Assembly (NCBI GenBank): GCA_031310005.1
Contig: CM062379.1
Span: 3,286,001 to 3,350,000 of the forward strand
DNA length: 64,000 nt
Direction of reading: 5' to 3'
Source: Dactylellina haptotyla
Taxonomy: Eukaryota > Ascomycota > Orbiliomycetes > Orbiliales > Orbiliaceae
In this document: piece after piece, positions 45,348 through 58,225 of the stretch
How positions within the stretch are numbered: the first letter of the stretch is position 1
How the letters are laid out: every line of letters starts with the position of its first letter
The notes under the pieces: model-generated
What the model saw: only the letters and a program-made list of their open reading frames with translations
Told to the model about the DNA's origin: nothing
Database searches by the model: none
Translations under genes and position numbers: made by a program

Positions 45348-46566
45348 TCATCGTCGACTCTTCGCAAGTGTACTCTTGATAGCTCCCAGCCATTTTGTAA
45401 GGTTCTCCTCGGTGCCCGCAGCAAACCTGTAGGATTTCTTTTCCAATATCATTTGCATACAGTGTTGTTTGCTCTTCGAAATCGGGTCGATTTCTACAAC
45501 ATCGACAACATTTTCAAGCGGAATCAATTTGAGCGGTCGGTATTCCTCGTCATTCTTGTAGAATGTGATATTCCGGGGGCGCAAAACCACCCATATCTTC
45601 TTCCATTGTCGAATCCCGGATTTCGATTTGAGGACATAAAGGTAACCGTGCCAGACGACACGGGAATCATTCATTTGTCCTTCAAGATTCGATAGCTCGG
45701 ATTCCTTGCGCTGAACACCGCCTTCTGGTGGAGGCATCTGATCACTCATTGAAACTGGTGAAAGGACAGACGCTGCACTTGTAGCGGTTGCTGGCGGTGA
45801 AGTGGGTCTTAGGATAGAGCTACTGTCGAGCGGCATTGCGAGCGAGGATTGGGAGACCATCCCGCCTAGCTCGGAAGTTGACGACATGGACGCACCGGAA
45901 TAGTCCAATGTGAACGAACCGACGCCATCCTGCGCTCGAGCGGTGGGACTAGAGGGGCCGTGAAATCCTGACATTCTTCGAGGGACCGGGATTGGCCGTG
46001 CTTCCGAAGTGACGGGGCTCATGACGATGGGCTCATCTGTCTCTTCGAGACAAGCAGTTTCACGAACCAGCTTGACCCATTCATCCATTTCCTTGTCACC
46101 TGATGCCTGTAGGTGATAATTTCTGGCGGGAGAGAAGAGGCCGAAGACGTGGGGCCTTTTGGCCTCTTTGAGTGAGGCGACGGCGGTCAAGTCATTTAAT
46201 TGTATCTGTCTGTGCAATTTCTTCTCGCTGTCGTCTTTGTAGACACCAATGACCGAACCACGTAGAACGTACCACCTACGTTTCCAGTTCTATATATACA
46301 TATAAAGGCCGGTTAGGAAAAAGAAGAAATTTGATATATATCAGAGTGCATGTGCAAATATTGCAGCTTACCTTTGTTTTGCGGGTTCTCTGATGCAGCC
46401 ATCCTTCCTTGAAGATCTTGTCGTGCATGAAGGCACCTCTTTCGTCGACGGGTGAGAATGCCGTTGCGATGTCAAGAGAGAGGGAGCGGTTCTCAGAGCG
46501 CATGGGGGTCGGAGTCATGCCGGTGGATGTGGAAACCGAGGGGATCGGAGAGAGAACTTGAGCCAT
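45348..46566 (-). CDS. Protein with two PH domains (Opy1-like), 378 aa
   Basis: Two exons on the minus strand: 46566-46372 and 46289-45348; the intron is 82 nt, phase 0. The first PH domain begins FKEGWLHQRTRKTK, crosses the intron to NWKRRWYVLRGSVIGVYKD, and ends EMDEWVKLVRE. The second, at the C-terminus, begins VVWHGYLYVLKSKSGIRQWKKIWVVLR (first 20 residues end at RQWK) and ends ENLTKWLGAIKSTL. The linker is Ser/Pro-rich. Two PH domains in a protein of this size match yeast Opy1, which binds PI(4,5)P2 at the plasma membrane and acts on PI4P 5-kinase signalling; orthology is likely but unproven. I start at the ATG at 46566 (MAQVLSPIPS) because the frame upstream has no ATG. Confidence 0.8.
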
Positions 46567-48417
46567 GCTGTTCGAGGGGTCCCAATTGAGATCGGGAAGA
46601 GGTTCGGGTGCGGATTCGGAGACGACTTCTGTGATTGACACGAGGAGCAGAAGTCCTCTGAGCAGGCCTGCAGGAGTCGAAATTTTGGCGGCCTGTCTTA
46701 CACCAGGAGGGCAAGATAAGACGGAGTAGTAAAAATTGGTGGATCGATTGAATGTTGGGGTGATGAGATGAGTTGAGCTGAGGTCGGGACAGGTGATGCT
46801 CTTTAAGGAGCAAGAATGGACATCTGAATCAAAGCGCCGACGAGTGCTCGGAAAGGGGATAGGGAGCGAGAACGTGGTCGGCGGGGAGGCAGATCAAATC
46901 CGGGCGACGGTCGCCTGATAAAAGAAGAGGGAATCGCGGAGAAGGAGACAAGGAGAAGAGGCGGAATTCGATATTCGGGCGCAAATGCAGCGGCGGGCAA
47001 ACACCAAGCTTCGTGTGGGTTGACAGGGGTTTGGTGGAGGCTGGGACACGCTACCAGGACTGGAGAAGAAGAGTACAGCACAGCAGAAAGAGACGCGGGG
47101 GTGTGTCACGTCAAGGAGGAGTCCGTAGTTAGGGCGTAAATTAGCAAGGCGTGTAATAGACCGAGGTAGGATAAATATACGGCCGTCGATGGAGAGTTTT
47201 TTTTTTAAAAAAAAATTAATTTAATTTCGAGAGGAAGGGGGTGGATGGAGGTTATATTTGTGAGGAGGCGGGAATGCCAGCTTGACGGGCTCAACAAGCT
47301 TCTGCTTTTGAAGTTAAAAAAGGCGAGCCCAAAAATGGAACGTTGAAACTTTGAAACGTTGGAAAATCGGACAGGTTGGTTGGAGAAAAGGGAAGCTTGG
47401 AAGGTTTGAGGTTGACGACCAGCCCGCCCGCGATTGGCCAGGTAATGCGCGCGAAGGAGGAGGCCGGCTCTCGAAAAGCGGATGGCGCATCAACCGCCTT
47501 TTAATAAACACGTCAGTACGCACTCCTCTCCACGACGTGGATGGCTCGCAATTGCAATCGGTAGGTGATGAAGTAGTTAGAGGGATTACGCACGAAGGGC
47601 CGGTTGGGGTTTGGGGCGGGTGTCCATCGTGTTTGACGGGCTGGCGGCTTACTCGAAAGGATCGAATAATGATCGAGTAAGCGGTGGCCCGGACGGAGGC
47701 TTCTCGGAGGCTGACATGATAACTACGACATCGGCATCCCTCTCGACTACCGTCTATTATTATTTGTAAAGTCGTCTATCGATACACAGGATCCTTGCTC
47801 CAGAGGGTTCGGTACCTGCGCCACTAAGCGTGCTAACGGCCGACTGGACTCCTCGTCCTGCCCAATTGGCTCCCTCGAATATGCACTTGCGACCCAGAAT
47901 GCCCAACGGGATTCTGGGCATGTCGTGCCGTCGAGCTGCGTCTCCGTCGACATGCGACAAGGCAATGCGGCGGCCGGTAAAACAGCAGCTGGGGACACGC
48001 AAGGGACCCTGATGAGAGCTGCATTCTCCGGATTAACATTCCCGCGCTATTAATATCACCATATCGCACAGCCTTTGGTTAGTTTGGTAGTCTGCTGGGA
48101 GGGAAGACAGATGGGTCCGGGTGCCAAGGCTCGGTTATCGGGAGCTTCTTCTTCTGCGTCTCGTCGTCGACGTCATGAGGAAGGGAAAATGTGTTGCAGA
48201 CCGCCAACCTCACTCTGTCTCTCTTTGCGTTTCGCGATCGCTGCGCACAACACCTCTGCTCCAGATCGCCCGCTCCCCCCGCGATCGTAATAATCAATTG
48301 ATCCAATCCATCCGCGTCGACCGCCATCGCCATGCCGCCCTCTCCGCAAAGGGTCCTCCCCTGGGCACGATCCCATCCCTCCCCTTCTTCACGCGTTCTC
48401 CCTCGCAGCAACATCCC
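46567..48417. promoter_or_regulatory. Divergent intergenic region, PH protein / photolyase
   Basis: 1.85 kb between head-to-head genes. Includes an AT tract of T then A runs near 47198-47225 and GC-rich DNA near the photolyase start. Open frames here (for example 46803-47081 minus) are leader-like, Ser/Pro-rich and not supported. Confidence 0.5.
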
Positions 48418-50402
48418 ATGTCCTGTCTATTCGCTTCCAGGCTGAACCTCCTCGCTCGACACCGCGCCGTCTATACACTCACAAGAACAAATCGCATAGT
48501 CTGTCCGAATCGCGCTACCCGTGCTTTCTCCGTGATGCCCCCCAAAGGCACCAAACGCAAGGCTGTACCTGCCGATGAAGCTCCTGCAAAACGAACCATC
48601 CGTGCTACCTCCAACCACCAGGTAGCTGAGACCAATGGCGAGGGCTCCAAGCAAGCCGCCAACAATGTATCATCGACTGCAAACGCACCCGAAGATATCG
48701 TCCTACGTCAGTTCTACCCCCCGGAGATGACCAACGAGCGGGTCCAGGACTACAAGAAAGGCGTAATCCCGACGCCCTACGACGAATTGACCTCCGCTCT
48801 GAAAGACACTGCGTCTGAGCGTGTTGACGTCAAACCTGATAGAGCTATAGCCCATTGGTTTAGATGGGACCTCAGGCTTCACGATAATACTGCTCTTCAT
48901 CGGGCCGCCGAATCTGCCAAATCACACGGTGTGCCATTGATATGCTTATACGTCTTCTCCCATGAAGACTTCCACGCCCACTATACCTCACCGGCGAGGA
49001 TCGACTTCACTCTTAGATCTCTTAGGGTCCTAAAAGCTGATCTTGCCAAATTGGATATTCCTCTGTGGGTGGAAGAAGTCAACGACCGAAAACAAACCCG
49101 AACTCAAGTTCTCAACTGGTGTACTAAATGGGGGGTCAGCGAACTCCATGCTAACATGGAGTACGAAGTCGACGAGCTTCGTCGGGACGCAAAATTGCTC
49201 AGAGAGGGAATCAAACAAGACACCGCATTCCACTTCTACCATGACACTTGCGTCGTCGAGCCTTTGATTCTGAGATCTGGCACAGGTAGAACATACTCAG
49301 TCTTTACACCGTTCTTCAAACAATGGGAGCCGTACGTTTACAAGAACGAATGTGTCGCCCATCTCTTCCCCTCACCACCCAAGAACAATCCCAAACTCAA
49401 AGCAAAAGACACTTTCAAAGACCTCTTTTCCCAAACCTCTTTCCCCGACCCTCTCCCTGCCAAACAACTCTCCCAGAAGGACTCCCACCGTCTTACTAAG
49501 CTCTGGCCTGCTGGGGAACACGAAGCCAAATCACGCCTAAAGGTCTTCCTCGAAAATGGGATATCTAAATACTCAGACCGCCGCGACAGGCCCGACATCG
49601 AGAACGGTACTAGTGCCCTCTCCCTTCATTTCGCCGCAGGTACCCTCAGTGCCCGCCAGGCTGTCCGCGCCGTCCTCGACCACAGCTCTACCAAGTCCCT
49701 CGACTCTGGCCATCACGGCTGGATCCGCGAGATTTGCTTCCGCGACTTCTACAAAACTATCCTCCTCACTAACCCTCACGTTTGCATGAACAAAGCATAC
49801 CATGAGGAATACCACAATGTCGTATGGGAGTACAGCGAAGAACACTTCCAAAGATGGGTCGAAGGCAAAACAGGGTATCCGATTGTTGATGCGGCGATGC
49901 GACAGCTGGCGAGCAACAAGTACATGCACAATAGGTGTCGGATGATTGTTGCCAGTTTCTTATGTAAGGATTTAATGTTGGATTGGAGGAAGGGTGAAAG
50001 ATATTTTATGGAGCAGCTGATAGATGGCGACTTCGCGTCGAATAATGCCGGTTGGCAGTTCTGCAGCTCCTCTGGAACAGGTAATTTTTCCTTCTATAAG
50101 GATACCCACCCCTTCTTTCTCGAAGGCTGACTTGAATGGCCCCCAAAGACGCACAACCGTACTTTCGAATATTCAATCCCCTGAGCCAGAGTGAGAAATT
50201 CGACCCGAACGGGGATTACATTCGCCATTGGGTTCCCGAACTCAGTACAGTTCAAGGGAAAGCGATCCATGAACCCAAAACCCGACTATCTACGAGCGAA
50301 TTTGAAAAATTGGGATACCCAGACCCCATTATTGAACATAAGTTTGCAAGAGAGAGGGCATTGGAAAGGTATAAAACAGGGCTAGGGAGGAATACTCGCT
50401 GA
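48418..50402 (+). CDS. PHR1: Class I CPD photolyase (Phr1), 638 aa
   Basis: Two exons, 48418-50080 and 50149-50402; intron GTAATT...CAAAG, 68 nt. The enzyme repairs cyclobutane pyrimidine dimers with blue light using FAD and an antenna cofactor. HWFRWDLRLHDNTALHRA at about 146 opens the antenna (Rossmann) domain. GYPIVDAAMRQL and NNAGWQFCSSSGTDAQPYF mark the FAD domain; the last motif spans the intron, which fixes the join. I chose the ATG at 48418: it begins MSCLFASRLNLLARHRAVYT, an Arg-rich mitochondrial-type leader. A second in-frame Met at residue 40 opens MPPKGTKRKAVP, a nuclear-type basic patch, so two products are possible. An upstream in-frame ATG at 48175 translates leader-like sequence and is less likely. 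Confidence 0.95.
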
Positions 50403-51396
50403 TTTATCGAATATTGAAGTCCACTTTCTTCATATTTCTTTTCACAAAATCGCCTCCTGATATCCTTTTTGCTGGTAAATATTTCTAATATATCATTCAC
50501 AGTCAGTCGATGCCTGTTACTTTGAGTATACATCTACAGACGCACTCCCAAAAGAACCCACCACCCCTTTCAGGATCAAAATGGCATATCGGAATTGTCT
50601 ACGGATTGAAAAGTCCCAACCTTTCCGTTTATGGCTATACTATATTCTTGAAGCGTGAAGAAGCATTTTTTTTTACAAACCACTGGTCTTGAGATAGCCT
50701 ATCCCACTAGGGCGATGTGGTTACCTCGAGATCATTTGTTAAGAGAATGATCTTATCTCCTCGCAAATCCGAAGGGGGTAGAACAAGTACATTATCATTA
50801 CCATCGCTTTCTGATGAGTTGCTCTATATTTTTATATATCCCAGAGATCCGTGGAGTGCAACACAGATACGGGCGGTACATTTTATTCGTTTCGTATTTT
50901 AGGTTGAGGTTGGCATATACATATGACCAGGTAGATAGTAACAATTTTACTCTTTTTAAACCTCGTATGAGTGTATTCTAGGATTTGGAGAAGAAACTGT
51001 TTCGTATATACATATTTGCAACGCTGGCTGCTAAAAGGTAGATGAATTTGAGAATGAAAAAAGATTGGAGTATGATCAGTAGTGTCTTTGTACTTATAAA
51101 TCTTTTTTTTTTTTTGCTGGAGAGATTTTCCAAAATAATCCAAAGCAAACGCCTGCCAGTTGGTAACAAAAGAAAAACCATTACAAACTAAGTACCTTCT
51201 GTTGTTTTTTGTCCACAAAACCGATTTTATATATAAATTTCCCGAGAAGAAAGAAAGGAAGAAAAGGGGATTAGAGAGACAAAAGGGACTCGCAAATTTC
51301 ATTAATATATCCGTAAACAAAAAGGTTGGGGGTTTCCCTCAGAAGAAACTGTCATGCGAATCGCTCATGGTCGTTATTTGTTAAGTTTTACTGGTT
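50403..51396. other. Convergent 3' intergenic region, photolyase / MGM1
   Basis: AT-rich, T-run near 51104-51115. No gene seen. Confidence 0.5.
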
Positions 51397-54302
51397 CTAA
51401 AAGAACCCGCCCCACCTCCCCGCTGTTCTCCCGCTGGTCTCATCGCCAGTAGCCTTCTTACTCTTCTCCAATGCCATCAGACTATCCATCTTTTGTAGCG
51501 CTAGTTCAAGCAACTGCTTTCTCTGCTGAAGATCGACATGTTTTCTAATCTTTGGATCTTCTCGCGCGAACGCTTCAATCTGGGCTTGTGAGAGGTGGCG
51601 GCCAAGGCGGAGGTCTAGTTCTCTCGGGAACTGCATAGAAGATATAATTAGCATCCATATAATTTCGAGGAAGCGTAGTTGAGACAAGAAGACCTACGTT
51701 ATAGTAGAACTCGGACAACAGCTCAACGTTCAAGAAGAGCACAGCCGTGGACGTTAGCTTCTCAGCCACCACATCCATGAAGATTTCTGGGCACGCATAT
51801 TTGCCCTCCTTGGTGGCACATCCCTTGCTCTTGACCGCCAACATTCTCATTTTGATAATGTCTGAGCGGTCACGCAAGAAGATACCCTCACGACCTGTCA
51901 TACAAGTTAGTAACCGAAATTCATATGGGCAATTCGGAAATATAGTACGCACCCTTCTCCAACATGGCCTGGCTGAAACCCAGCGCCTCAGCACCCTCCT
52001 GCATCTCCGGTGCCTTTCCAGTTCTGATCTTGTCCACGAACGCCATAGCGCTACTTAACTTTTTCGCACCAATCTGATCTCTCAGCTTCTTATACGAATC
52101 CTCACACGCCTTCAACTCATCCTTCAACAGCCTCTGCGCATTGTCCCGGCTGTGGTTCCATTCTCTGTCGTCAACTTCAATCTCAAACTTGTACGGTTTG
52201 ATACAATTCTCGACCTGGTCAGAAGTCGCATAGAAACGCTCATTCAAAATCTGATTGGTAGAATCTTGAATCGCCTTCTTCGCAAACGGGTGGCTTCTGA
52301 ACGTCGACGCCTCTATCAACTGGTCCATCTGCGTGGAGAGGGCGTTCGCGACGACGTTGGTCGCCAACCGACCGATTCCCAGCTTTGTAAGTGCGGAAGA
52401 GGAACCATCGAGCTTGCGATGCCAGTAGAGCTCATCAGGGTCGACTTTCGTCAGCTCAGCGAGCGGGTGGTCATCCACTCGGGCCTTCTTAAGGTCCGGG
52501 ACGGGCTTGTTCCAGTACCGCTGAGCCAAGATATCAAGCACCCGCTGGTCCAGTTCCTGCTTGAGGAGCATGCGGACCTGCGGACGGCCGAAGAGCTCGG
52601 TAAACTCCTTGAACGAGTGTTTGAAGGAGTCTAGTGACTCGGCAAGATATGTTTCAGCAGTCAAGGGACGGTCATTGTACTGGACTTTGAACTCGTAGGA
52701 TGCTTCTTCAAGTTCCTGGTGGATGGCGTCAGATGTGCCCTGGAGGGACTGAGCCATGGTTGCTTCCAAGACTTCCATCAGTTTCCTGCGGAGGGAATAT
52801 GTGCCGACTGTTACGCCATTCTCGCCACCAGCGAACTGTTGATGCTGGCCGAAATATGCATTTTCGTTTTTGGTGATTGCTGACAGGACATTAACGTGCC
52901 GGCTGAACAGGCCACCGGATTGGGGCAGCTTGGTAACGACACCAACGTACCCAAGGCGGAGAGGATAGTTCTTGTCTCTGAGGATATTGGCACCACGGTC
53001 TGGATCTACTAGGTCCATCTTTGTGATGACACCGATGGTCCGTTCACCGCGGGGGTCAACTCGCCTGCTTGCACGGAGGGCCGTGGAGTTGGCAAGATCG
53101 ACATCGGCAGCGGAGACAGCGAGAATGACGTTTGGTGGTTGTATGTACTTGTCGCAGAGCTGGAAGATTTTGGATTTGAGTTCTTCTGGTTGGTCCATAG
53201 CGGAGATCTGGATGTAGCCGGGGAGATCGATGAGGGATAGGTCGGGGACATTCTTCGAGTAGATGGTAAGTCGGATCGGGTCATCTGAGACACAGTCTTT
53301 CTCGGGGACAGCCAGGTTGAGGTCTGTCAGAGTCCGTTGGATATGCGAAAAGTCGGTGATCTTCCCAAGGTTAAGGGCGGGGAATTCTCCGTATTCGACA
53401 TTGGAATCGGGTGTATTGACTAGCGTTAACTCGATGGGTCGTCTGGTAACCATGTTGGATCCCTTCGGCAAGAACTCGTGTCCGACGATGCCTTCGAGGA
53501 CGGAGCTCTTGCCAGAACTCTGGGAACCGATGACAACGATGGATGGTAGAGTCAGTGCACCTGTCTGTCCGACCTTTTGAAGGATTGTGCGAATCTCAAT
53601 CATTTTGCGAGTGAGAACCATCATCTGGTCGTCCTTCGCGCTCTGCTTTTCATCTTCGGTGCCAGCAGCACTGAATACCGCGCCAGCAGCCACGCCTGCC
53701 GCGGCTACTTTCTTCCCCGATGGATCTTCTTCTGGTCTCTTGCCTTCGCCACCATCTCCACCACTTTCCCCGCCTGATTTCGATTTCGACTTGATTCCCG
53801 CCATGGTATCGTTGACGGTCTGCTGCATCTTTGTAAACCAGTCCGGTTTCTCAAAGTCATCGATGGAGCTCACCACCCCGCCGAAAGCATCTTTACCGGA
53901 GGCGAAGAGCCCAGAAGCCATCGCCTTGCCGTCGTTGATCAGTCCCATCGTGTAGTTCCCTGCTTCTTGAACTTTATAGTTGACATACGCGAGGCCGGCG
54001 ATGGTAGCCCCGCCAAAGGCAGCGGGGATACGGATAAACTTGACGAACAGCTTAGGGAGGGCGCGTTGGAAGCTTATCAGGCGGACGGCGGGGACCTGCG
54101 TTATGGACCGGAACCTCGGTGAGGAGAGGGTATCGTGCCGTAGTCTGGGCAAGGCATGGTGTCGCAGAAGACCAGCTGCGTTTGTGTGAGGAGTGAGGAG
54201 ACTGTAGGCCCGAGGGGTAGGTTTGTGAGTGAGGATGGTGGGGCGGATGTAAGGCCGTAGCTGCGAGCTCGCGGCCCGCGAGGCAAGGTGTCGCCCGCTC
54301 AT
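51397..54302 (-). CDS. MGM1: Mgm1/OPA1, mitochondrial dynamin-like GTPase, 926 aa
   Basis: Three exons on the minus strand: 54302-51954, 51895-51698, 51630-51397. The protein fuses mitochondrial inner membranes and shapes cristae. The N-terminus is a basic presequence (MSGRHLASRAASSQLRPYIR). The first membrane segment is AAFGGATIAGLAYVNY at about 94-109. A second hydrophobic stretch, VAAAGVAAGAVFSAAG at about 199-214, is where rhomboid protease (Pcp1/PARL) cuts family members to give the short form. GTPase motifs follow: GSQSSGKSS at 259-267, DLPG at 359-362 and TKMD. The C-terminal GTPase effector domain crosses both introns. The second intron uses GTAGGT. Length matches yeast Mgm1 (902 aa). 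It is divergent from DUG3. Confidence 0.95.
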
Positions 54303-55012
54303 GATTAGGGAGGCTGCGACGGGTTTATCGAGACCGCATGAAGTGCCTGAACGGGAGGTTAGAGGTTTTATCGAGGGTATCTGTGAGCTTAATCCCGCTG
54401 CGGTGCTCTGTGCGAGCGTGTGATGGTTGATGGTTTATTAAACGATGGTGTGATATCGATATGATAAATTTTGAGGTCGAAGAATTGTTTGAGATTGAAC
54501 GGTCGAGCTGGGTAAGCTTGATGTGTTGGCGGCCGGACTGACACCTCCTCGAGACGGCCGCGTGTGCCGGGGAGGTGCTCCCGGACAGTCGGTGCATACC
54601 GGGAAGACCGCCCCGAGACATTTTGACAGCGTTGTCTACAGTGCTTTACTTCTCTTCCCCCTACAAGTGATTGAAAGTGGGAAGAGTGTAGTTATAACGT
54701 CTGCGTGCTATTTTATCGTGACGGATAGGACAATAGTGTGATCCCAATCCGTATCGAGTATTCGCTATCGCAATCTCGATCTTGCGGTTATGCTTGTGGT
54801 AGCACTCTCAATGCTCCCATTATAGCCAATCTTGTCCTAATATTATAGCCGGACCGATTGCGCCTGCACAGCATTCGATCGCGTGATGCAGCCGAAGTGC
54901 GATTGACTCAGCTCGAATTCAGCCAGAGCGAACATTAGTTGCTCTCGCCGGCCGATGGACTTCTCCAGACACTATCCTCATTCTTCCCTCGTATCGGTCC
55001 ATTAGCGCAAAG
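54303..55012. promoter_or_regulatory. Divergent promoter region, MGM1 / DUG3
   Basis: 710 bases between two start codons in opposite directions. No TATA box or known site stood out, and no gene lies inside. Confidence 0.5.
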
Positions 55013-56266
55013 ATGGTACGTTATACTTTTACGCAATATCCCAAGACCGGAGTCTGGAAGCTAACAAAATCGTTCTCATGTTCAGTGTCGGTTCCTGATA
55101 TACAAAGGCCGCCAGGAGATTCTCCTGGCCCACCTCATCCTCAACCCTACACATTCAATCCTCACACAATCATATGACTGCAGGCTACGGCTTGTAAGTA
55201 TACACTTCCGAATCTACTCAATTTCGCCAGCTAATCGTCGCTCTTTAGGATATGCGAAGACCCCATAATGGCGACGGCTTCGGTATTGGATACTATACTT
55301 CCCCGGAACTGGGCAGCGAACCCTGCATATTCACCTCGACGACACCGGCATGGAACTGCACCAACCTGACGAGACTGGCAGAGAAGACAACTTCCTCGCT
55401 AGTCTTCGCTCACGTACGAGCTACGACCACCGGCCAGCTATCGGAGAGCAATTGCCACCCGTTCAAATACAACAGCATCATGTTTATGCACAATGGCAAC
55501 ATTGCCGATTTCCAAAAGATAAAGCGAAACATCGTACTCGACATTGAAGAACGATTCTTCTTAATAGTCGAGGGATGTACGGATAGTGAATGGGTATGTC
55601 TAAAAAGGTATTCCATATCTTTCCAATCTATAAACTAACGCAAAGAAGGCCTTCGTGCTCTTCCTAGACTCCCTCGCCAAACTCGGCGTCGACCCAGCTA
55701 CTGCCCCTCCCAACGGCTTTGGCCACCAGATCCTCCGCCAGGCCATGCTCAAAACGATCGCCCGCCTGAACGAATATCTCAACGCCGCAGATATCACCGA
55801 ACCCTCGCTCCTAAACTTCGCAGCCACGGACGGCCACTCTGTCGTCTGCACAAGATATATCTCCAGTCGCACCGATGAAGCCGCAAGTCTGTATTTCAGC
55901 TCTGGCACCCGGTTCCACGAATACAAGTCTGGTGGATTCTACCGCATGGAACGGCACGACCGCGGACAGGATCTTGTGATGGTTGCGAGTGAGCCGTTGA
56001 CGTTCGAACGGGGTGATTGGGTTACCGTCCCTACGAATTCTATATTATCGATAAACAAGCAAACCGTCCTGATTCATCCGATTATCGACCAATTCTACCA
56101 GAGCGATCCGAGTTATTCCAGGAGCACGCAATTGGCGGAATCCAAAGGTCTCGTAGGTGTCGGTCCCGCGGACCAACAGACTGCTGCGGAAATGACAGAG
56201 GACGTGTTGAGAGTGATTGAAGAAGAGCCTGTAGCGCTGAAAGTTATAGAGCAAACTGCTTCCTAA
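55013..56266 (+). CDS. DUG3: Dug3, class II glutamine amidotransferase of glutathione breakdown, 357 aa
   Basis: Four exons: 55013-55015 (ATG only), 55086-55193, 55249-55593, 55649-56266. The join gives MCRFLIYKGRQEILLAHL, with Cys2 as the N-terminal nucleophile of the Ntn-hydrolase fold; Met must be removed to free it. RPHNGDGFGIGYY, FAHVRATTTG and MFMHNGNIADF are the glutaminase-domain motifs for substrate binding. Dug3 works with Dug2 to release glutamate from glutathione in the cytosol. The total of 357 aa equals yeast Dug3. The first intron begins GTACGT directly after the ATG. The last acceptor reads AAAGAAG, so an alternative splice could add one Lys. The gene converges with ureD, 218 bp apart. 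Confidence 0.93.
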
Positions 56267-56484
56267 GAGATGACTATCACGATTTTTTGCAATTTTTACT
56301 AACGAACAGATTGGGTTGGAGGAGTTTTTTCCGGCGTAGCATATAGAATGGCAATAGCGATTTCGTTCATGATTTCTTTTCGTTAGTTTTTTCATGTCAT
56401 GTATATTTATATCATTTTCTCACTCACGAAATATATCATCGAATGCTATACATATCTATCATTCATCTTCTCTATGCACATACC

Positions 56485-57897
56485 CTACTCCAAACACCTA
56501 AACATCCCATTCCCAAACTCCCGCACAATACATCCATCCGCTTTCGCCACCCCATCCCCATCCACCTGCCCCAACAACCCCCTAACAAACCTCTTGACCC
56601 CTTCCATCTCCACACCGCTAACCTTCACTAGTAAGAACCCTCTAACGCTCGAAGCAGCCCACATTATCCCACTATTCCTCGCCTCGATCTCAATCCTATT
56701 GTGCCTCCGCGAATCATCGTCCGTGTCCCAACGCTTCTGCCCAATCCGTGGTTCATTCGCATACCGCGCTTTAATATAAGCTATCAGCTCTTCGAACGGT
56801 TTGCCCCGGATAATAAGAGTGGAGAATATCGTCTGCCCGTCCTGTCGCTCGCGTAGTATTTCCCCCTCGTTAGCCGGGGAGAGGACTCGACTATCGAGAA
56901 TCATGGCATCGCGGAGGAGTAGTTTCCCTCGTTTCTTCTGCTTCCCATGTTCTTCGCTACCGTTTAGACTACCGGCGTTATTATTATTATTGCTATTACC
57001 GTTTCCTACGGTTTCTTCGTTGACAGTATTCGGAGAAACAGCGAATACTTCGTTCCTGCTCTCGAAGCGGTTTAAGCTCCAGTGTTCGTCGCGCGCGGCT
57101 CGGCCTTCGGTTACCCAGTCGAGGACTACCAGCGAGGAAGTGTCGTTGGCGGTGTCTTCTAATTCGAAGATTTGGTGCTGGATGTAGTTACTTTCTGCGA
57201 AGGGCTGGACGGGGTCCGGGAGGAGGAGGAAGCTGGCGCCGGGGTGGATGCGCACCGTCATGCGCTGGACTGTGGGCGGCGATGAGGGCGTCTGTTTGAA
57301 GATCTTCGTGGTGCCTATATATGCGAATAGAGATATTAATCCATTGCTACTAGATGACTACGGTAGGAATTTTAATTAAATAAATATAAGAAGAACATAT
57401 GTGTTCATTAGAAACTTAAAATGGAAGGGATATTTAAGGGAATTTGTAAGAGTTGGGCCTATGAAGATGTATCACGAGCTTCATAATAACCTGTAATTCT
57501 TATTACATAATAGAAAACCGAATACCTCGTATGTTCGAGCTTCTTTTTTAAACATGCGACAAGTAAACGACGAGAACTTAACGAGAAACCCACCTTGCGT
57601 CTGTAAACATAGCTTCCCCCGATCCTCAACCTCAACCCTCAAATTCACTGCATCGCCAGACACCAGCCCTCCGCCATAGCTCAGCACAAACACCGTTAGC
57701 GACTTTGCCCATTGCGTCGGCGCCGGCGAGATCAGCTTTAACGGATATTTATAGTTCAATTGGTAAAGTGTCAGCTTGGACGGTGGCAGCACCCGGACAT
57801 GGATTAATCCGTCGCCGGCGGGGATGGAGGAAGCCAGCGCTGAGGTTGGGGAGGATGGCGAATTGGCGACAGCGCCGGCGCTCGGTGGGGTGGCCAT
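56485..57897 (-). CDS. ureD: UreD/UreH urease accessory protein, 377 aa
   Basis: Two exons on the minus strand: 57897-57594 and 57314-56485. The 279-nt intron (GTGGGT donor) is long for this window. Family motifs include LTVFVLSYGGGLVSGD, LCLQTQGTTKIFK (spanning the intron), HPGASFLLLPDPVQPF and LDWVTEGRAARDEHW. UreD binds apo-urease with UreF and UreG so that nickel can be inserted; it acts in the cytosol. The N-terminal 30 residues are Ala/Ser/Pro-rich and not part of the domain. An Asn run (NGNSNNNNNAGS) sits in a loop of the second exon. No other urease gene is in the window. Confidence 0.93.
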
Positions 57898-58225
57898 GGT
57901 GGGGTTCGGGATTTCTGGCTGCAGGTTTCTTGGAGCAGCAGGTCGCGCGACAACTATAAATCGGGAAACTTTATATCTCTCAAATCACAGAAGCTTGATA
58001 CGTTTCTTGTGCGACGGCAACACAAATTGCGGATCAGCGGAACTGCTGTTGGATATCCTTAAACGGCAGAGACGCTTTCTTTTGAGAAGCTAGAAGGACT
58101 GGTGGGATGTAGGAGAAATGCATTGACGTCCGGGTGGGTATGCTGCGATAGTGCAGGTGGGAAAAGGGAACTATGCTACACTCGTACAACGGAACCCGCC
58201 AAAAAATGAAAACCAATGCAGAATT
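57898..58225. other. Short intergenic gap, POL12 3' end / ureD promoter
   Basis: 328 bases between two leftward genes. It holds the ureD promoter (on its left edge in minus orientation) and the POL12 3' end. No gene. Confidence 0.5.

Noticed and set aside
46567-46641. Upstream extension of the PH-domain gene
   Set aside because: The frame starts at GTG with no ATG upstream; the ATG at 46566 opens a typical start.
48121-48417. N-terminal extension of the photolyase frame
   Set aside because: The frame opens at a GTG; the in-frame ATG at 48175 gives leader-like sequence without the features of the Arg-rich start at 48418.
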